NCBI RefSeq assembly: GCF_900105785.1
Contig: NZ_LT629799.1
Coordinates: 3,844,001-3,908,000 of the forward strand
Reading direction: 5' to 3'
Length of the DNA stretch: 64,000 nt
Source of the DNA: Microlunatus sagamiharensis
Lineage (GTDB): Bacteria; Actinomycetota; Actinomycetes; Propionibacteriales; Propionibacteriaceae
Under the pieces are notes generated by a model. That model ran no database searches. It was not told the origin of the DNA and saw only the letters and a list, made by a program, of their open reading frames with translations. A program made the translations under genes and the position numbers. Below, one piece after another: positions 15,771 through 24,379 of the stretch (position 1 is its first letter; each line of letters starts with the position of its first letter).

Positions 15771-16951
15771 TCCCGGTCTCGCACCCGGGCGGTCCCGCCG
15801 GGAACACCTCCACGGCAGCCGACCTCCCCGAGGTCGTCGCCGTCGCCGAGCGGCTGGGCCGGATCGCCGCCTCGGTGGTCGGCTTCGACCACGCCACCGT
15901 GCTGCTGCCCTCGGGGCGCACCCTCCCCGCGGTCGCCGACCGGCCGTCCGCGGCTGCCCGCCTCGACGCGCGGGTGCTCGGGTCCGGGGAGGCCCTGGTC
16001 GTCGAGCAGGCCGAGCCCGACGACGCACCGCTGGGGGCCTACGTCGGCATCCCCGTGAGCGTCGCGGAGCACGTCGTGGCGGTGCTCAGCATCTGCGACG
16101 GGCTCCCCCGCAGGGTCTCGCGACGCGACCTGTCGGTGCTGCTCGAGCTGGGTGAGCTGTTCTCGATGGAGCTCCGGCGCCACGGTGACGCCCCGGCCGA
16201 CGACCCGCTGGCCGTCGACCTTGCGCGGGGGCTCAAGCGCGGCGAGGTCGTGCCGTGGTACCAGCCGGTCGTGGACCTGCTCACCGACCGCGTGGTCGGT
16301 GTGGAGGCCCTGGCGCGCTGGCGGCGCGCGCCGGGCGTGGTCGAGCCCCCCAGCGTCTTCATCCCCGTCGCGGAGCAGACCGACCTGATCCTCGACGTGG
16401 ACCTGGCGGTGCTGCGCGGGGCCCTGCGCGACCTGCGCGGCTGGCAGGCGCAGCGTCCCGACTTCTGGACGACCGTGAACCTCTCCACGCGTCACCTCGA
16501 GCGCCCGGGCTGGCTGGACGAGCTCCGAGGAGAGGCCGAGGCGGCCGGCGTCGACCCGGCGTCGGTCATCATCGAGGTCACCGAGACCTCGGCCCCGGTC
16601 GACGAGGTCACCAGCCGCGCCGCCGTCGACGGGATGCGCGCGCTCGGCTTCCACGTGTGGTTCGACGACTTCGGCTCCGGCTGGTCGGCCATGTCCGACC
16701 TCAGCCGCTTCCCCGTGGACGGCATCAAGATCGACCGCTCGTACGCCGAGCAGCTCGGCACCCGGACCGGCGAGGTCGTGATCGCGGCACTCGTCTCCGC
16801 CGCCACCGAGCTCGGGCTCAGCGTGACGATCGAGGGCATCGAGAACGCCGCGCAGCACGACCGTGCGCGCAACCTCGGCTGCCACTTCGGGCAGGGCTTC
16901 CTCTGGTCGCGACCGGTCCCGCCTGCCGCCGTGGTCCGCTGGCTCTCCTGA
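15767..16951 (+). CDS. Cyclic-di-GMP phosphodiesterase, GAF-like + EAL
   Basis: An N-terminal GAF-like sensor region (about residues 15-140) is followed by a full EAL domain. Catalytic residues are all present: EALARW, the Asn in TTVNLS, the Glu in IIEVTET, DDFGSG, the Lys in GIKIDRS and the Glu in TIEGIE. It should hydrolyse c-di-GMP to pGpG. The start is uncertain: no ATG/GTG/TTG is near the domain start; a CTG at 15767 overlaps the upstream stop (CTGA) and preserves the GAF domain, while the first GTG is at 15875 and would clip its first helix. It is convergent with the GGDEF gene, 34 bp away. Confidence 0.85.
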   Translation: MIPVSHPGGPAGNTSTAADLPEVVAVAERLGRIAASVVGFDHATVLLPSGRTLPAVADRPSAAARLDARVLGSGEALVVEQAEPDDAPLGAYVGIPVSVAEHVVAVLSICDGLPRRVSRRDLSVLLELGELFSMELRRHGDAPADDPLAVDLARGLKRGEVVPWYQPVVDLLTDRVVGVEALARWRRAPGVVEPPSVFIPVAEQTDLILDVDLAVLRGALRDLRGWQAQRPDFWTTVNLSTRHLERPGWLDELRGEAEAAGVDPASVIIEVTETSAPVDEVTSRAAVDGMRALGFHVWFDDFGSGWSAMSDLSRFPVDGIKIDRSYAEQLGTRTGEVVIAALVSAATELGLSVTIEGIENAAQHDRARNLGCHFGQGFLWSRPVPPAAVVRWLS

Positions 16952-16985
16952 GCCCAGGTCTGCCCGACGGCGGGGTCCGAGGTCC

Positions 16986-19250
16986 TCAGCCCACGGCTGA
17001 GAGTGCCGCGATCGTGCGGCGCGGCATGGGCCCCTGGGCGTAGCGGCACCCGACCCCGGTGAGTGCCTCGAGCTGGTGGCGGTCGGTCACCCCGTCCGCG
17101 ACGACATCCCACCCGAAGGTGTGGGCGGTCTCGATCGTCAGCCGCAGCAGGGTCGAGCCGGACCACGGTCCGGCGCTGAGCCTCGCCGGGTCGATGCGCA
17201 CGAGGTCGACGGGCAGCTGCGACCAGCGGTCCGTCGGGCCCTCCCGGGTGCCGAACCCGTCGATGCAGACCCTCACGCCGAGGGCGCGCAGCTCGTCGAG
17301 GTGGGCGAGCAGGCGGGGGTCGTCGTCGAGCTCGGACTCGTCCAGCACGACCACGAGGTGCGAGGCCGGGAGGTCGGCGTCGGCGAGCGCCCCGGCCACG
17401 TCCTGCAGCACCCGGGCGCGCTGCAGGTGACGGCCTGACATCGGCACCGACAGCACGGTCGGTCGCGACGACAGGGGCACGTTGGTCACCTGCCGGGCCG
17501 CCTCGCGCAGGACCCAGGTGTCGAGGTCGCACACCAGCTCGGAGCGCTCGGCGACCGGGAGCAGGTCGGCTCGGGACAGCTCGTCCTCACCCGGGCGCGG
17601 CCACACCACGTCCACCTCGTAGCCGGCCACCGTCTGCGAGGCGAGGTCGACCACGGGCTCGTGGCGCAGCTGCAGGTCGCCGTGGGCGATGGCGCGGGCC
17701 AGGCCCTGCTGCAGCTGGTCGCGGCGCTCGAGCTCCTCGCGGAGCCGGCGGTCGAAGACCTCGACGCGGTCCCGCCCGCCGACCTTGGCGCTGTAGACGG
17801 CGACGTCGGCCTCGTGCAGCAGCCGGTCGGGGTCGACCACTCCGTCCTGCGCGATCGCGACGCCGACGCTCGCACCGATCACCACTTCGCGCCCGGTGTC
17901 GAGCGTGATCGGCTGCCGGAGCGCGGTGACCACCCGGTCGGCGACCGCGACGGCCGAGGTCTCCTCGTCGACCGGCTCGAGCAGCACGACGAACTCGTCA
18001 CCGCCGAGCCGGGCCACCACGTCGCCCGTGCGCACGCACGCCTGCATGCGGCGCCCGCTCGTCACGAGGACCTCGTCCCCCGCGGCGTGGCCGAGGGTGT
18101 CGTTGACCTGCTTGAAGCCGTCGAGGTCCACGAAGAGCAGCCCGATCACCGCTCCGCTGCGCTGGGCGCGGCTGAGCGCGCCACGCATCATCGTCATGGC
18201 CTGGGCGCGGTTCGGCAGACCGGTCAGGCTGTCGTGGGCCGCCTGGTGGGCCAGGGCCATGCGGGCCGCCTCCCGGTCGGCGTTGGCCGCCTGGATCTGG
18301 TCGAAGGAAACCTTGATGCGGAGCACGGCGAGCGTGACGACGAGGACGGAGCCGACGACGATCGCCCACACGTCGACGGTCAGCCCGAGCGCGGTCCAGA
18401 CCGCCAGGACGGCGGGAGGGACGAGCACGGCCGCCCCGATGGCGGCCATCCGCCAGCGGGAGAACGTCACCGGCTCGACCCGTGGCGGTTCCGTCAGCGA
18501 GACCATCGAGGGGTGGAGCGCGGACGCACCCCAGACGGCGTACGAGGACAGCCAGAGGGCCTCGAGGAGGGCCGTCGACGCCGGGCCCTCCGTGCTCAGG
18601 GCGGCGTCGGCGACGTCGGCCGTGACCATCATGAGGACGGCCACCACGAGCAGCCGGAACGACCGGCTCCGTCCGCCGGGGGTGGTCAGGAGGCGGGCCA
18701 GCCCGCCGACGAGCACCAGGTCGACCGCGGGGTAGAGCGCGGCGACGAGGTCGGCCGACCCCCAGACCTTGTTGCCGAGGGTGCCTGGCGCGACCAGCAG
18801 GACCCAGGCGAGGAGCGCGAGCGCGGCGGTGACGATGGCGCTGTCCAGGTTGCCGGCCGGGTCGCGGCGGGGGCGGCGGCCCCGGACGAGGACCAGCAGC
18901 GAGGCCGTCATCGGCAGGTAGCCGAGGAGGTAGAAGGGGTCGGCCGGTGACGGTGCCGGGTCGAGCCCGACGACGTCGGTGATCACGGAGTCGATCGAGT
19001 CGCCCACCGTCCACAGGCCGAGGCCCGTCGCCATCAGGTACCAGGGCAGGGCCTGCGCCGGACGGTGCACCCGGACCCCGACGAGCACGGCGACGACCGT
19101 GGCCGAGCCGAGGAGGAGGTACAGGGCGTCGTGGACCAGGCCCGTGGTGAGGGTGATCGGTACCAGGGCGACCGCGGCCGCGACGAGCAGCCCGAGCCAG
19201 GCGCGGGCAGGTCGGGCGGGGAAGCGGGTGGTGAGGCCGGGCGAGGTCAT
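16986..19250 (-). CDS. Membrane diguanylate cyclase, GGDEF + degenerate EAL
   Basis: A 754-aa protein. Residues 15-320 contain about nine or ten transmembrane helices, then a short linker, a GGDEF domain (GGDEF at 416-420, with an RxxD inhibitory site RTGD five residues upstream) and an EAL-type domain. The EAL part has lost key residues: EVD instead of EAL, VCIDGFGT instead of DDFGTG, and DGVTD where EGVE is expected. The prediction is an active, feedback-inhibited c-di-GMP synthase with a non-catalytic EAL that may bind nucleotide or partners. It lies 29 bp downstream of a PilZ-containing glycosyltransferase gene, in the same direction. Confidence 0.9.
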   Translation of the reverse strand: MTSPGLTTRFPARPARAWLGLLVAAAVALVPITLTTGLVHDALYLLLGSATVVAVLVGVRVHRPAQALPWYLMATGLGLWTVGDSIDSVITDVVGLDPAPSPADPFYLLGYLPMTASLLVLVRGRRPRRDPAGNLDSAIVTAALALLAWVLLVAPGTLGNKVWGSADLVAALYPAVDLVLVGGLARLLTTPGGRSRSFRLLVVAVLMMVTADVADAALSTEGPASTALLEALWLSSYAVWGASALHPSMVSLTEPPRVEPVTFSRWRMAAIGAAVLVPPAVLAVWTALGLTVDVWAIVVGSVLVVTLAVLRIKVSFDQIQAANADREAARMALAHQAAHDSLTGLPNRAQAMTMMRGALSRAQRSGAVIGLLFVDLDGFKQVNDTLGHAAGDEVLVTSGRRMQACVRTGDVVARLGGDEFVVLLEPVDEETSAVAVADRVVTALRQPITLDTGREVVIGASVGVAIAQDGVVDPDRLLHEADVAVYSAKVGGRDRVEVFDRRLREELERRDQLQQGLARAIAHGDLQLRHEPVVDLASQTVAGYEVDVVWPRPGEDELSRADLLPVAERSELVCDLDTWVLREAARQVTNVPLSSRPTVLSVPMSGRHLQRARVLQDVAGALADADLPASHLVVVLDESELDDDPRLLAHLDELRALGVRVCIDGFGTREGPTDRWSQLPVDLVRIDPARLSAGPWSGSTLLRLTIETAHTFGWDVVADGVTDRHQLEALTGVGCRYAQGPMPRRTIAALSAVG

Positions 19251-19279
19251 GTCACGGGCTCCTGGGGGACGGCCGGGCG

Positions 19280-21373
19280 TCAGTCGAACTGGCGCGCGAG
19301 GACGGGGGCGTGGGGGTGGCGCTCGGCGCGCCTCGTCGCGACCGCGGGCACCCCGTCGGGCAGGCCGTCGACGACGCCGGCGGGGGTGTGGAAGAGCCAC
19401 AGCGCCACCGTGCGGTAGGCGGCCCAGTCGGAGGTCGGCACGCGCAGGGAGACGACCTCGCTGCTCCCGCCCGGCTCGTCCGCCACGCGGACCGTCTCCA
19501 TCCGCACCGGCTCCGTCCCGGGGAGGGCGAGGTCGACGTGGGTCCCGCCGCGCAGGGTGCCGCGGGGGAAGCGGACGGCCGCGCCGCCCAGCGAGAGGTC
19601 GACGAGCTCGCCCTCCGTCCCGTCGAGGGTCACCGGCGCCCGCAGCGCGACGCGGTGCGCGTTGCGCCGCGAGGTCGCGTACTCCGCCGCCTGGATGCGT
19701 CGGATGCTCATGACCAGCACGGTGCCCGCCAGGGCCAGCCAGAGCCCCGAGGCCGCCGTGCTCGAGGGGTCCGAGTGCCACGGCACGTAGCCCGACAGCC
19801 CGAGCAGGGCGTAGACGGCCACGGCCACGAGCGTCCACAGCAGGCCCCAGACCACGGCGGGCACCCGGCCGCGGAGCCGCTGGTCGGCCCCGGACTTCGG
19901 GGTCACCTGGAAGGTCAGCTCGCGCCGGGTGACCAGCCACCACAGGCACGCCAGGCCGACGGGGATGCGCAGGACGCGCAGCGCGAACGCCGTCGGCCAG
20001 TGCTGGTGCCCGCGGAAGAGCAGCCGGACCCCCCACAGCCGGACGGCGAACATGACGGCGAAGACGATCGTGAAGACCAGGGGGTCCGCGGTCGAGACCC
20101 GGGCGCCGCTGACGAGGACCACGGCAGGAACCAGGAAGGCGAGGACCGTCCCGACGCCTTCGAGCCACCAGGTCGGCCCGCTCAGGTACTCGTAGAAGTT
20201 CCGCCAGGACAGCCAGCGCCGGGCCGCCCAGAGTCGCTCGGTGACGAGGACCTGCATGCAGCCCATCCCCCACCGCCGCCGCTGCAGCAGGTACTGCTCG
20301 GGCGTGTCCGGGGCGAGGCCGAGGGCCAGCACCTGGTGGTGGTAGACGGTCTTCCAGCCCTTGCGGATGAGCAGGAGGGTGGTGTGCATGTCCTCGACGA
20401 TGGTGTCGGTCGAGATCCCGCCGACCTCGCGCAGGGCGGAGAGCCGGATGAGCGAGGTCGAGCCGCACCAGAACGGTCCGGCGCCGTCGTGGTTGCGCCC
20501 GGGGAGCAGGACGTGGAAGAAGACGCCCTGCTCGCCGGAGCTGCCGTCGTCGTCGAAGGCCCCGGAGTTGTAGTAGGTCTGCGGCGCCTGCACCAGGGCG
20601 ACGTCCGGGTCGTCGAAGTGACCGAGCGTCGCGGTGAGGAAGGTCGGCAGCGGGACGTGGTCGCAGTCGAGCACGGCGACGACGTCGACCGGCTCGGCTC
20701 CTTCGGCCACCTCGGCGGCCAGCAGGTCGAGGGCGTGGTTCATGTTCCCCGCCTTGGCGTGCGTGTGCTCCAGGCGGGTCACGTGCCGTGCGCCGAGGGC
20801 GGCGCACAGCTCGGCCACCCAGGGGCGGCTGCCGTCGTCGAGGACCCAGGTCTGGTGCGCCGGCTCGAGCTCGAGCGCCGCGGCGATGGTGGGGGCGATG
20901 ACCTCGACCGGCTCGTTGTAGGTCGGGATCATCACCACGCAGCGCTGGCCGGGTCGCGCGTCGGAGACGGGGACCGGCGCCCGGGTGTCGATGTCCCACA
21001 GCGTCACCGCCCGGATCACCAGGCCTGCGACGGGGAGGATCTCGAAGGCGACCAGCACCCAGGCGGCGACCAGGTCCCACCCGCCCAGGGGCAGGGTGAA
21101 GAGGATCCGCCAGGTGACGTAGACGACCAGCGCGGTGATGGCGGTCAGGATGCCGAGCCGTGCGCCGAGGCGGGAGCGACGCGACTCGGTGACCATCGGC
21201 GACAGACCGTAGGCCCAGCCGGCGAGCCGGTTCCCCGAGGCGACGGTCGCCCGTCGCATGTCGACCCGGGAGAGCACGGGGGGTGCGACGCCGGTGCGGG
21301 GACTGCTCCCCGGGGCGACGGCCGCCCGGACGGCGGGACCGGCCTCGGGGTCGGCGAGATCATGAGGGCGCAC
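19280..21373 (-). CDS. GT2 polysaccharide synthase with C-terminal PilZ domain (BcsA-like)
   Basis: A 697-aa membrane glycosyltransferase resembling cellulose synthase. After two N-terminal helices come the GT2 motifs in order: IPTYNEP, the DDG in LDDGSRPW, DCDHVP, TIVEDMHTT and the product-binding QRRRW. About five further helices follow, then a PilZ domain (about 569-660) with RRNAHR and DLSLGG, the c-di-GMP-binding signature. It therefore makes an exopolysaccharide under c-di-GMP control, fed by the adjacent GGDEF gene. No BcsB or secretion partner is seen in the window. GTG start at 21373 has AGGAG 5 nt upstream; internal ATGs are possible alternatives. Confidence 0.9.
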   Translation of the reverse strand: MRPHDLADPEAGPAVRAAVAPGSSPRTGVAPPVLSRVDMRRATVASGNRLAGWAYGLSPMVTESRRSRLGARLGILTAITALVVYVTWRILFTLPLGGWDLVAAWVLVAFEILPVAGLVIRAVTLWDIDTRAPVPVSDARPGQRCVVMIPTYNEPVEVIAPTIAAALELEPAHQTWVLDDGSRPWVAELCAALGARHVTRLEHTHAKAGNMNHALDLLAAEVAEGAEPVDVVAVLDCDHVPLPTFLTATLGHFDDPDVALVQAPQTYYNSGAFDDDGSSGEQGVFFHVLLPGRNHDGAGPFWCGSTSLIRLSALREVGGISTDTIVEDMHTTLLLIRKGWKTVYHHQVLALGLAPDTPEQYLLQRRRWGMGCMQVLVTERLWAARRWLSWRNFYEYLSGPTWWLEGVGTVLAFLVPAVVLVSGARVSTADPLVFTIVFAVMFAVRLWGVRLLFRGHQHWPTAFALRVLRIPVGLACLWWLVTRRELTFQVTPKSGADQRLRGRVPAVVWGLLWTLVAVAVYALLGLSGYVPWHSDPSSTAASGLWLALAGTVLVMSIRRIQAAEYATSRRNAHRVALRAPVTLDGTEGELVDLSLGGAAVRFPRGTLRGGTHVDLALPGTEPVRMETVRVADEPGGSSEVVSLRVPTSDWAAYRTVALWLFHTPAGVVDGLPDGVPAVATRRAERHPHAPVLARQFD

Positions 21374-21512
21374 GGGAGCTCCTGGCCTTGCGGGTCCCCG
21401 AGCACGACGATGGTAGCCGTGGTGAGCCGGGTCGGCGAGTGCGTGACACTGTCCTGGCCCGGTCCGGCCGGCTTGGCCGGTTCAGCCGGTGCAGCGGGCG
21501 AGGAGGAGCGGG

Positions 21513-22340
21513 ATGGTGCTGGCGGTCACGGGGTCCACGGGTCGGGTCGGAGGGCTGGTCGCGGAACGGCTCGCGCCGGCCGTCGACCGGCTCGTCGTCC
21601 GGGACGCCTCGCGCGCCCCACGGCTGCCGGGCGACCCGGAGGTCGTCGAGGCGACGTACGGCGACGCCGAGGCGTCCGAGCGCGCGCTGCGCGGGGTCGA
21701 CGTGCTGTTCATGGTGTCGGGGGCGGAGTCGGAGGTGCGCCGCCAGCAGCACCGGACGTTCATCGAGGCGGCGGCGCGGGCCGGGGTGGGCCACATCGTC
21801 TACACGAGCTTCGCCGGGGCTGCCGCGGACGCGATCTTCACCCTCGGGCGCGACCACCACGACGCGGAGGAGACCATCCGGCGCAGCGGGATGGCCTGGA
21901 CGCTGCTGCGTGACAACTTCTACTCCGACTTCTTCCCGCTCTTCGCCGGCGATGACGGTGTGGTCCGGGGGCCCGCCGGCGAGGGCCGCGTGTCGGCGGT
22001 GGCGCGGGCGGACGTGGGCGAGGCCGCGGTCGCCGTCCTCCAGGCCCCCGCGAGCCACGCCGGGCGGACCTACACGCTGACCGGTCCCGAGGCCTTCTCG
22101 GTGCGCGAGGCCTGCGCGCGGATGACCGCGGCGCTCGGACGGCCCTTCACCTACGTCGAGGAGTCGGTCGAGGAGGCGTACGAGTCCCGACGCGTCTGGA
22201 CCCAGGAGCAGTGGCAGCTCGACGCCTGGGTGAGCACCTACCTCGCCATCGGCTCCGGTCTGCTGGCCGACGTCAGCGGCGACGTCGAGCGGCTGACCGG
22301 GCACCGCGCGCGCACGCTGGAGGAGTCGCTCGGCGGCTGA
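21513..22340 (+). CDS. NmrA-like NAD(P)-binding protein (SDR superfamily)
   Basis: A 275-aa atypical SDR. The dinucleotide loop is VTGSTGRVGGLVAERL at the N-terminus; HIVYTSFAGAA replaces the usual YxxxK catalytic site, as in NmrA/QOR2-type proteins. FTYVEESVEEAYESR near residue 215 is the usual C-terminal signature of this branch. Such proteins reduce quinones or sense the NADP redox state. The ATG at 21513 has AGGAGGAG 4 nt upstream, which decides it over the GTG at 21489. Transcribed divergently from the PilZ glycosyltransferase gene. Confidence 0.85.
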   Translation: MVLAVTGSTGRVGGLVAERLAPAVDRLVVRDASRAPRLPGDPEVVEATYGDAEASERALRGVDVLFMVSGAESEVRRQQHRTFIEAAARAGVGHIVYTSFAGAAADAIFTLGRDHHDAEETIRRSGMAWTLLRDNFYSDFFPLFAGDDGVVRGPAGEGRVSAVARADVGEAAVAVLQAPASHAGRTYTLTGPEAFSVREACARMTAALGRPFTYVEESVEEAYESRRVWTQEQWQLDAWVSTYLAIGSGLLADVSGDVERLTGHRARTLEESLGG

Positions 22341-22374
22341 GACCAGCCTGAGCACAGACACATAACGTTCACCC

Positions 22375-22393
22375 GCACGTCGGCGGGACGTGC
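22375..22393. promoter_or_regulatory. Short inverted repeat upstream of the GDPD gene
   Basis: GCACGTC, 5-nt spacer, GACGTGC: a perfect 7-bp inverted repeat 46 bp before the ATG, placed where a repressor or activator could act. An alternative GTG start at 22394 would begin right after it. Confidence 0.3.
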
Positions 22394-22438
22394 GTGTCGG
22401 AACACCGCCCCGTCGCCGGGCGGGAGTGCCATGGACGC

Positions 22439-23485
22439 ATGCTCTCTCCCGCCCCAGCGGCCGTGACGAGTGACCCTCAGCAGCTGGTCGTGGCCCACCG
22501 CGGCGCCAGCGGCTACCTCCCCGAGCACACCCGTGCGTCGTACGAGCTCGCGATCCTCCAGGGCGCCGACGTCGTCGAGCCCGACCTCGTGCTCACCGCC
22601 GACGGCGTGCTCGTCGTGCGGCACGAGAACGAGATCGGCGAGACGACCGACGTCGCCGACCGGCCCCGCTTCGCCGACCGGCGCACCTCCAAGGTCGTCG
22701 ACGGCGTCGTGCGGACGGGCTGGTTCGCCGAGGACTTCACCCTCGACGAGCTCCGGACGCTGCGCGCGGTCGAACGGCTCCCGCACCTGCGGCCCGGCAG
22801 CCGCACCTTCGACGGCGCCTTCGCGCTGATGACCTTCGACGAGGTGCTCGACCTCGCCGCGCGCTCCACCACGCCCGACGGGCGCCGGGTCGGGGTGCTC
22901 GCCGAGATCAAGCACGCGACGTACTTCTCCGGCCTCGGGCTCGACCCCGTGCCGCGGCTGCTCGCCGCGCTCGACACCCGCGGCTGGACCACCGACGACG
23001 CACCGGTCATGGTGCAGAGCTTCGAGACGGCGTGCCTGCGGCAGGTCGCCGACGGCTCGGGTGTGCGGATCGGCCAGCTCGTCGAGGCGGGCGAGGTTCC
23101 GTACGACCTCGTGGTCGCCCGCGACCCGCGCAGCCCCGCCGACCTGGTGAGCGCCGCCGGCCTCGCGGCGGCCAGCCGCTACGCCGACGCGGTCGGGCTC
23201 GAGAAGGGCCTGATCATCCCGCGCGACCCGACCGGGCGGCTGCTCGACGTGACGCCGGTGCCGCGCCAGGCGCACGACGTGGGCCTGGAGGTCTTCGGCT
23301 GGACGTTCCGGCGCGAGAACCGCTTCCTCCCGCTCGACTTCCGCGTCGGCACCGACCCGGCCGCGCCCGGGGACCTCGCCGGCGAGATCGCGGTGCACCT
23401 CGCGGCCGGGATGGACTCGGTCATCACCGACCACCCGGACCTGGCGCGGGTGCCGCACCCGGCGGCGGTGCCCGCCCTGGCCTGA
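22439..23485 (+). CDS. Glycerophosphodiester phosphodiesterase
   Basis: A 348-aa GDPD TIM-barrel enzyme that hydrolyses glycerophosphodiesters to glycerol-3-phosphate and an alcohol. Catalytic features are AHRGASGYLPEHTRASY (first His and metal Glu), VVEPDLVLT and VVRHENE (second His), with AEIKH as the later metal Glu. Extended loops and length resemble E. coli GlpQ rather than the short UgpQ type. No convincing signal peptide is present with the ATG at 22439; a GTG at 22394 would add 15 residues without creating one. The location (periplasmic or cytosolic) is thus unclear. Confidence 0.9.
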   Translation: MLSPAPAAVTSDPQQLVVAHRGASGYLPEHTRASYELAILQGADVVEPDLVLTADGVLVVRHENEIGETTDVADRPRFADRRTSKVVDGVVRTGWFAEDFTLDELRTLRAVERLPHLRPGSRTFDGAFALMTFDEVLDLAARSTTPDGRRVGVLAEIKHATYFSGLGLDPVPRLLAALDTRGWTTDDAPVMVQSFETACLRQVADGSGVRIGQLVEAGEVPYDLVVARDPRSPADLVSAAGLAAASRYADAVGLEKGLIIPRDPTGRLLDVTPVPRQAHDVGLEVFGWTFRRENRFLPLDFRVGTDPAAPGDLAGEIAVHLAAGMDSVITDHPDLARVPHPAAVPALA

Positions 23486-23518
23486 GCCCTCGTCCGGAGG
23501 CGCGGGCCTCGCGGGCGC

Positions 23519-24379
23519 TCAGCGCGCGGCCGCGCCCTCCGGCTCGGCGCAATGGTGCCGGCCGACGGGGACGACGGTCGGGGTGTGCGACACCGGGTCG
23601 TCCACCACGACCGACGTGATGCCGAAGACCCGCTCCACCAGCTCGGGCGTCACGACCGACCGGGGCGGGCCCTGGGCCGTCACGGCACCGTCGGCCATCG
23701 CGATCAGGTGGTCGGCGTAGCGGCAGGCGAGGTTCAGGTCGTGCATGACGACGACGATCGTGGTGCCGCGCTGCCGGTTCAGGTCCGTCAGCAGGTCGAG
23801 GACGTCGATCTGGTGGGCGAGGTCGAGGTAGGTCGTCGGCTCGTCGAGCAGGAGCAGGTCGGTCTCCTGCGCCAGGGCCATGGCGATCCAGACCCGCTGG
23901 CGCTGCCCGCCGCTCATGTCCTCGATCCGCCGGTCGGCGAGCTCGGTCGTCCCGGTCGCCGCGAGCGCGTGGGCCACCGCCTCGTCGTCGGCGGCGGTCC
24001 AGTGCCGGAACCAGCCCTGGTGCGGGTAGCGGCCGCGCCCGACCAGGTCGGTCACCGTGATGCCCTCCGGTGCGACGGGCGCCTGCGGCAGCAGGCCGAG
24101 CACGCGCGCGACCTCCTTGCTCGGCGTGTGGTGCACGCTCTTGCCGTCCAGCAGCACCGCACCGCGGACGGGGGTCACCAGCCGGGCCATGCCGCGCAGC
24201 AGGGTCGACTTGCCGCAGCCGTTGGCGCCGACGACGACGGTGATGCGGCCGTCGGGGACCCTTACCGACAGGTCGTCGACGACGGTGCGGTCCCCGTACG
24301 CGAGGACGAGCCCCTGCGTCTCGAGGCGGTGGCTGCTCGCGTCGTCGGTGGTGGAGGCGACGGGTGCGGGTTCGGTCAT
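23519..24379 (-). CDS. Iron-siderophore ABC transporter ATP-binding protein (FepC-like)
   Basis: A 286-aa ATPase with Walker A GANGCGKST, Q-loop LGLLPQAP, signature MSGGQRQR, Walker B LLLLDEPTT, D-loop and switch His in VVVMHD. The LVGRGRYPHQGWF segment is typical of FepC/FhuC-type siderophore importers. It is the last gene of a three-gene leftward operon; its ATG overlaps the upstream permease stop (ATGA). Powers uptake of a ferric siderophore; which siderophore cannot be read. Confidence 0.94.
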   Translation of the reverse strand: MTEPAPVASTTDDASSHRLETQGLVLAYGDRTVVDDLSVRVPDGRITVVVGANGCGKSTLLRGMARLVTPVRGAVLLDGKSVHHTPSKEVARVLGLLPQAPVAPEGITVTDLVGRGRYPHQGWFRHWTAADDEAVAHALAATGTTELADRRIEDMSGGQRQRVWIAMALAQETDLLLLDEPTTYLDLAHQIDVLDLLTDLNRQRGTTIVVVMHDLNLACRYADHLIAMADGAVTAQGPPRSVVTPELVERVFGITSVVVDDPVSHTPTVVPVGRHHCAEPEGAAAR

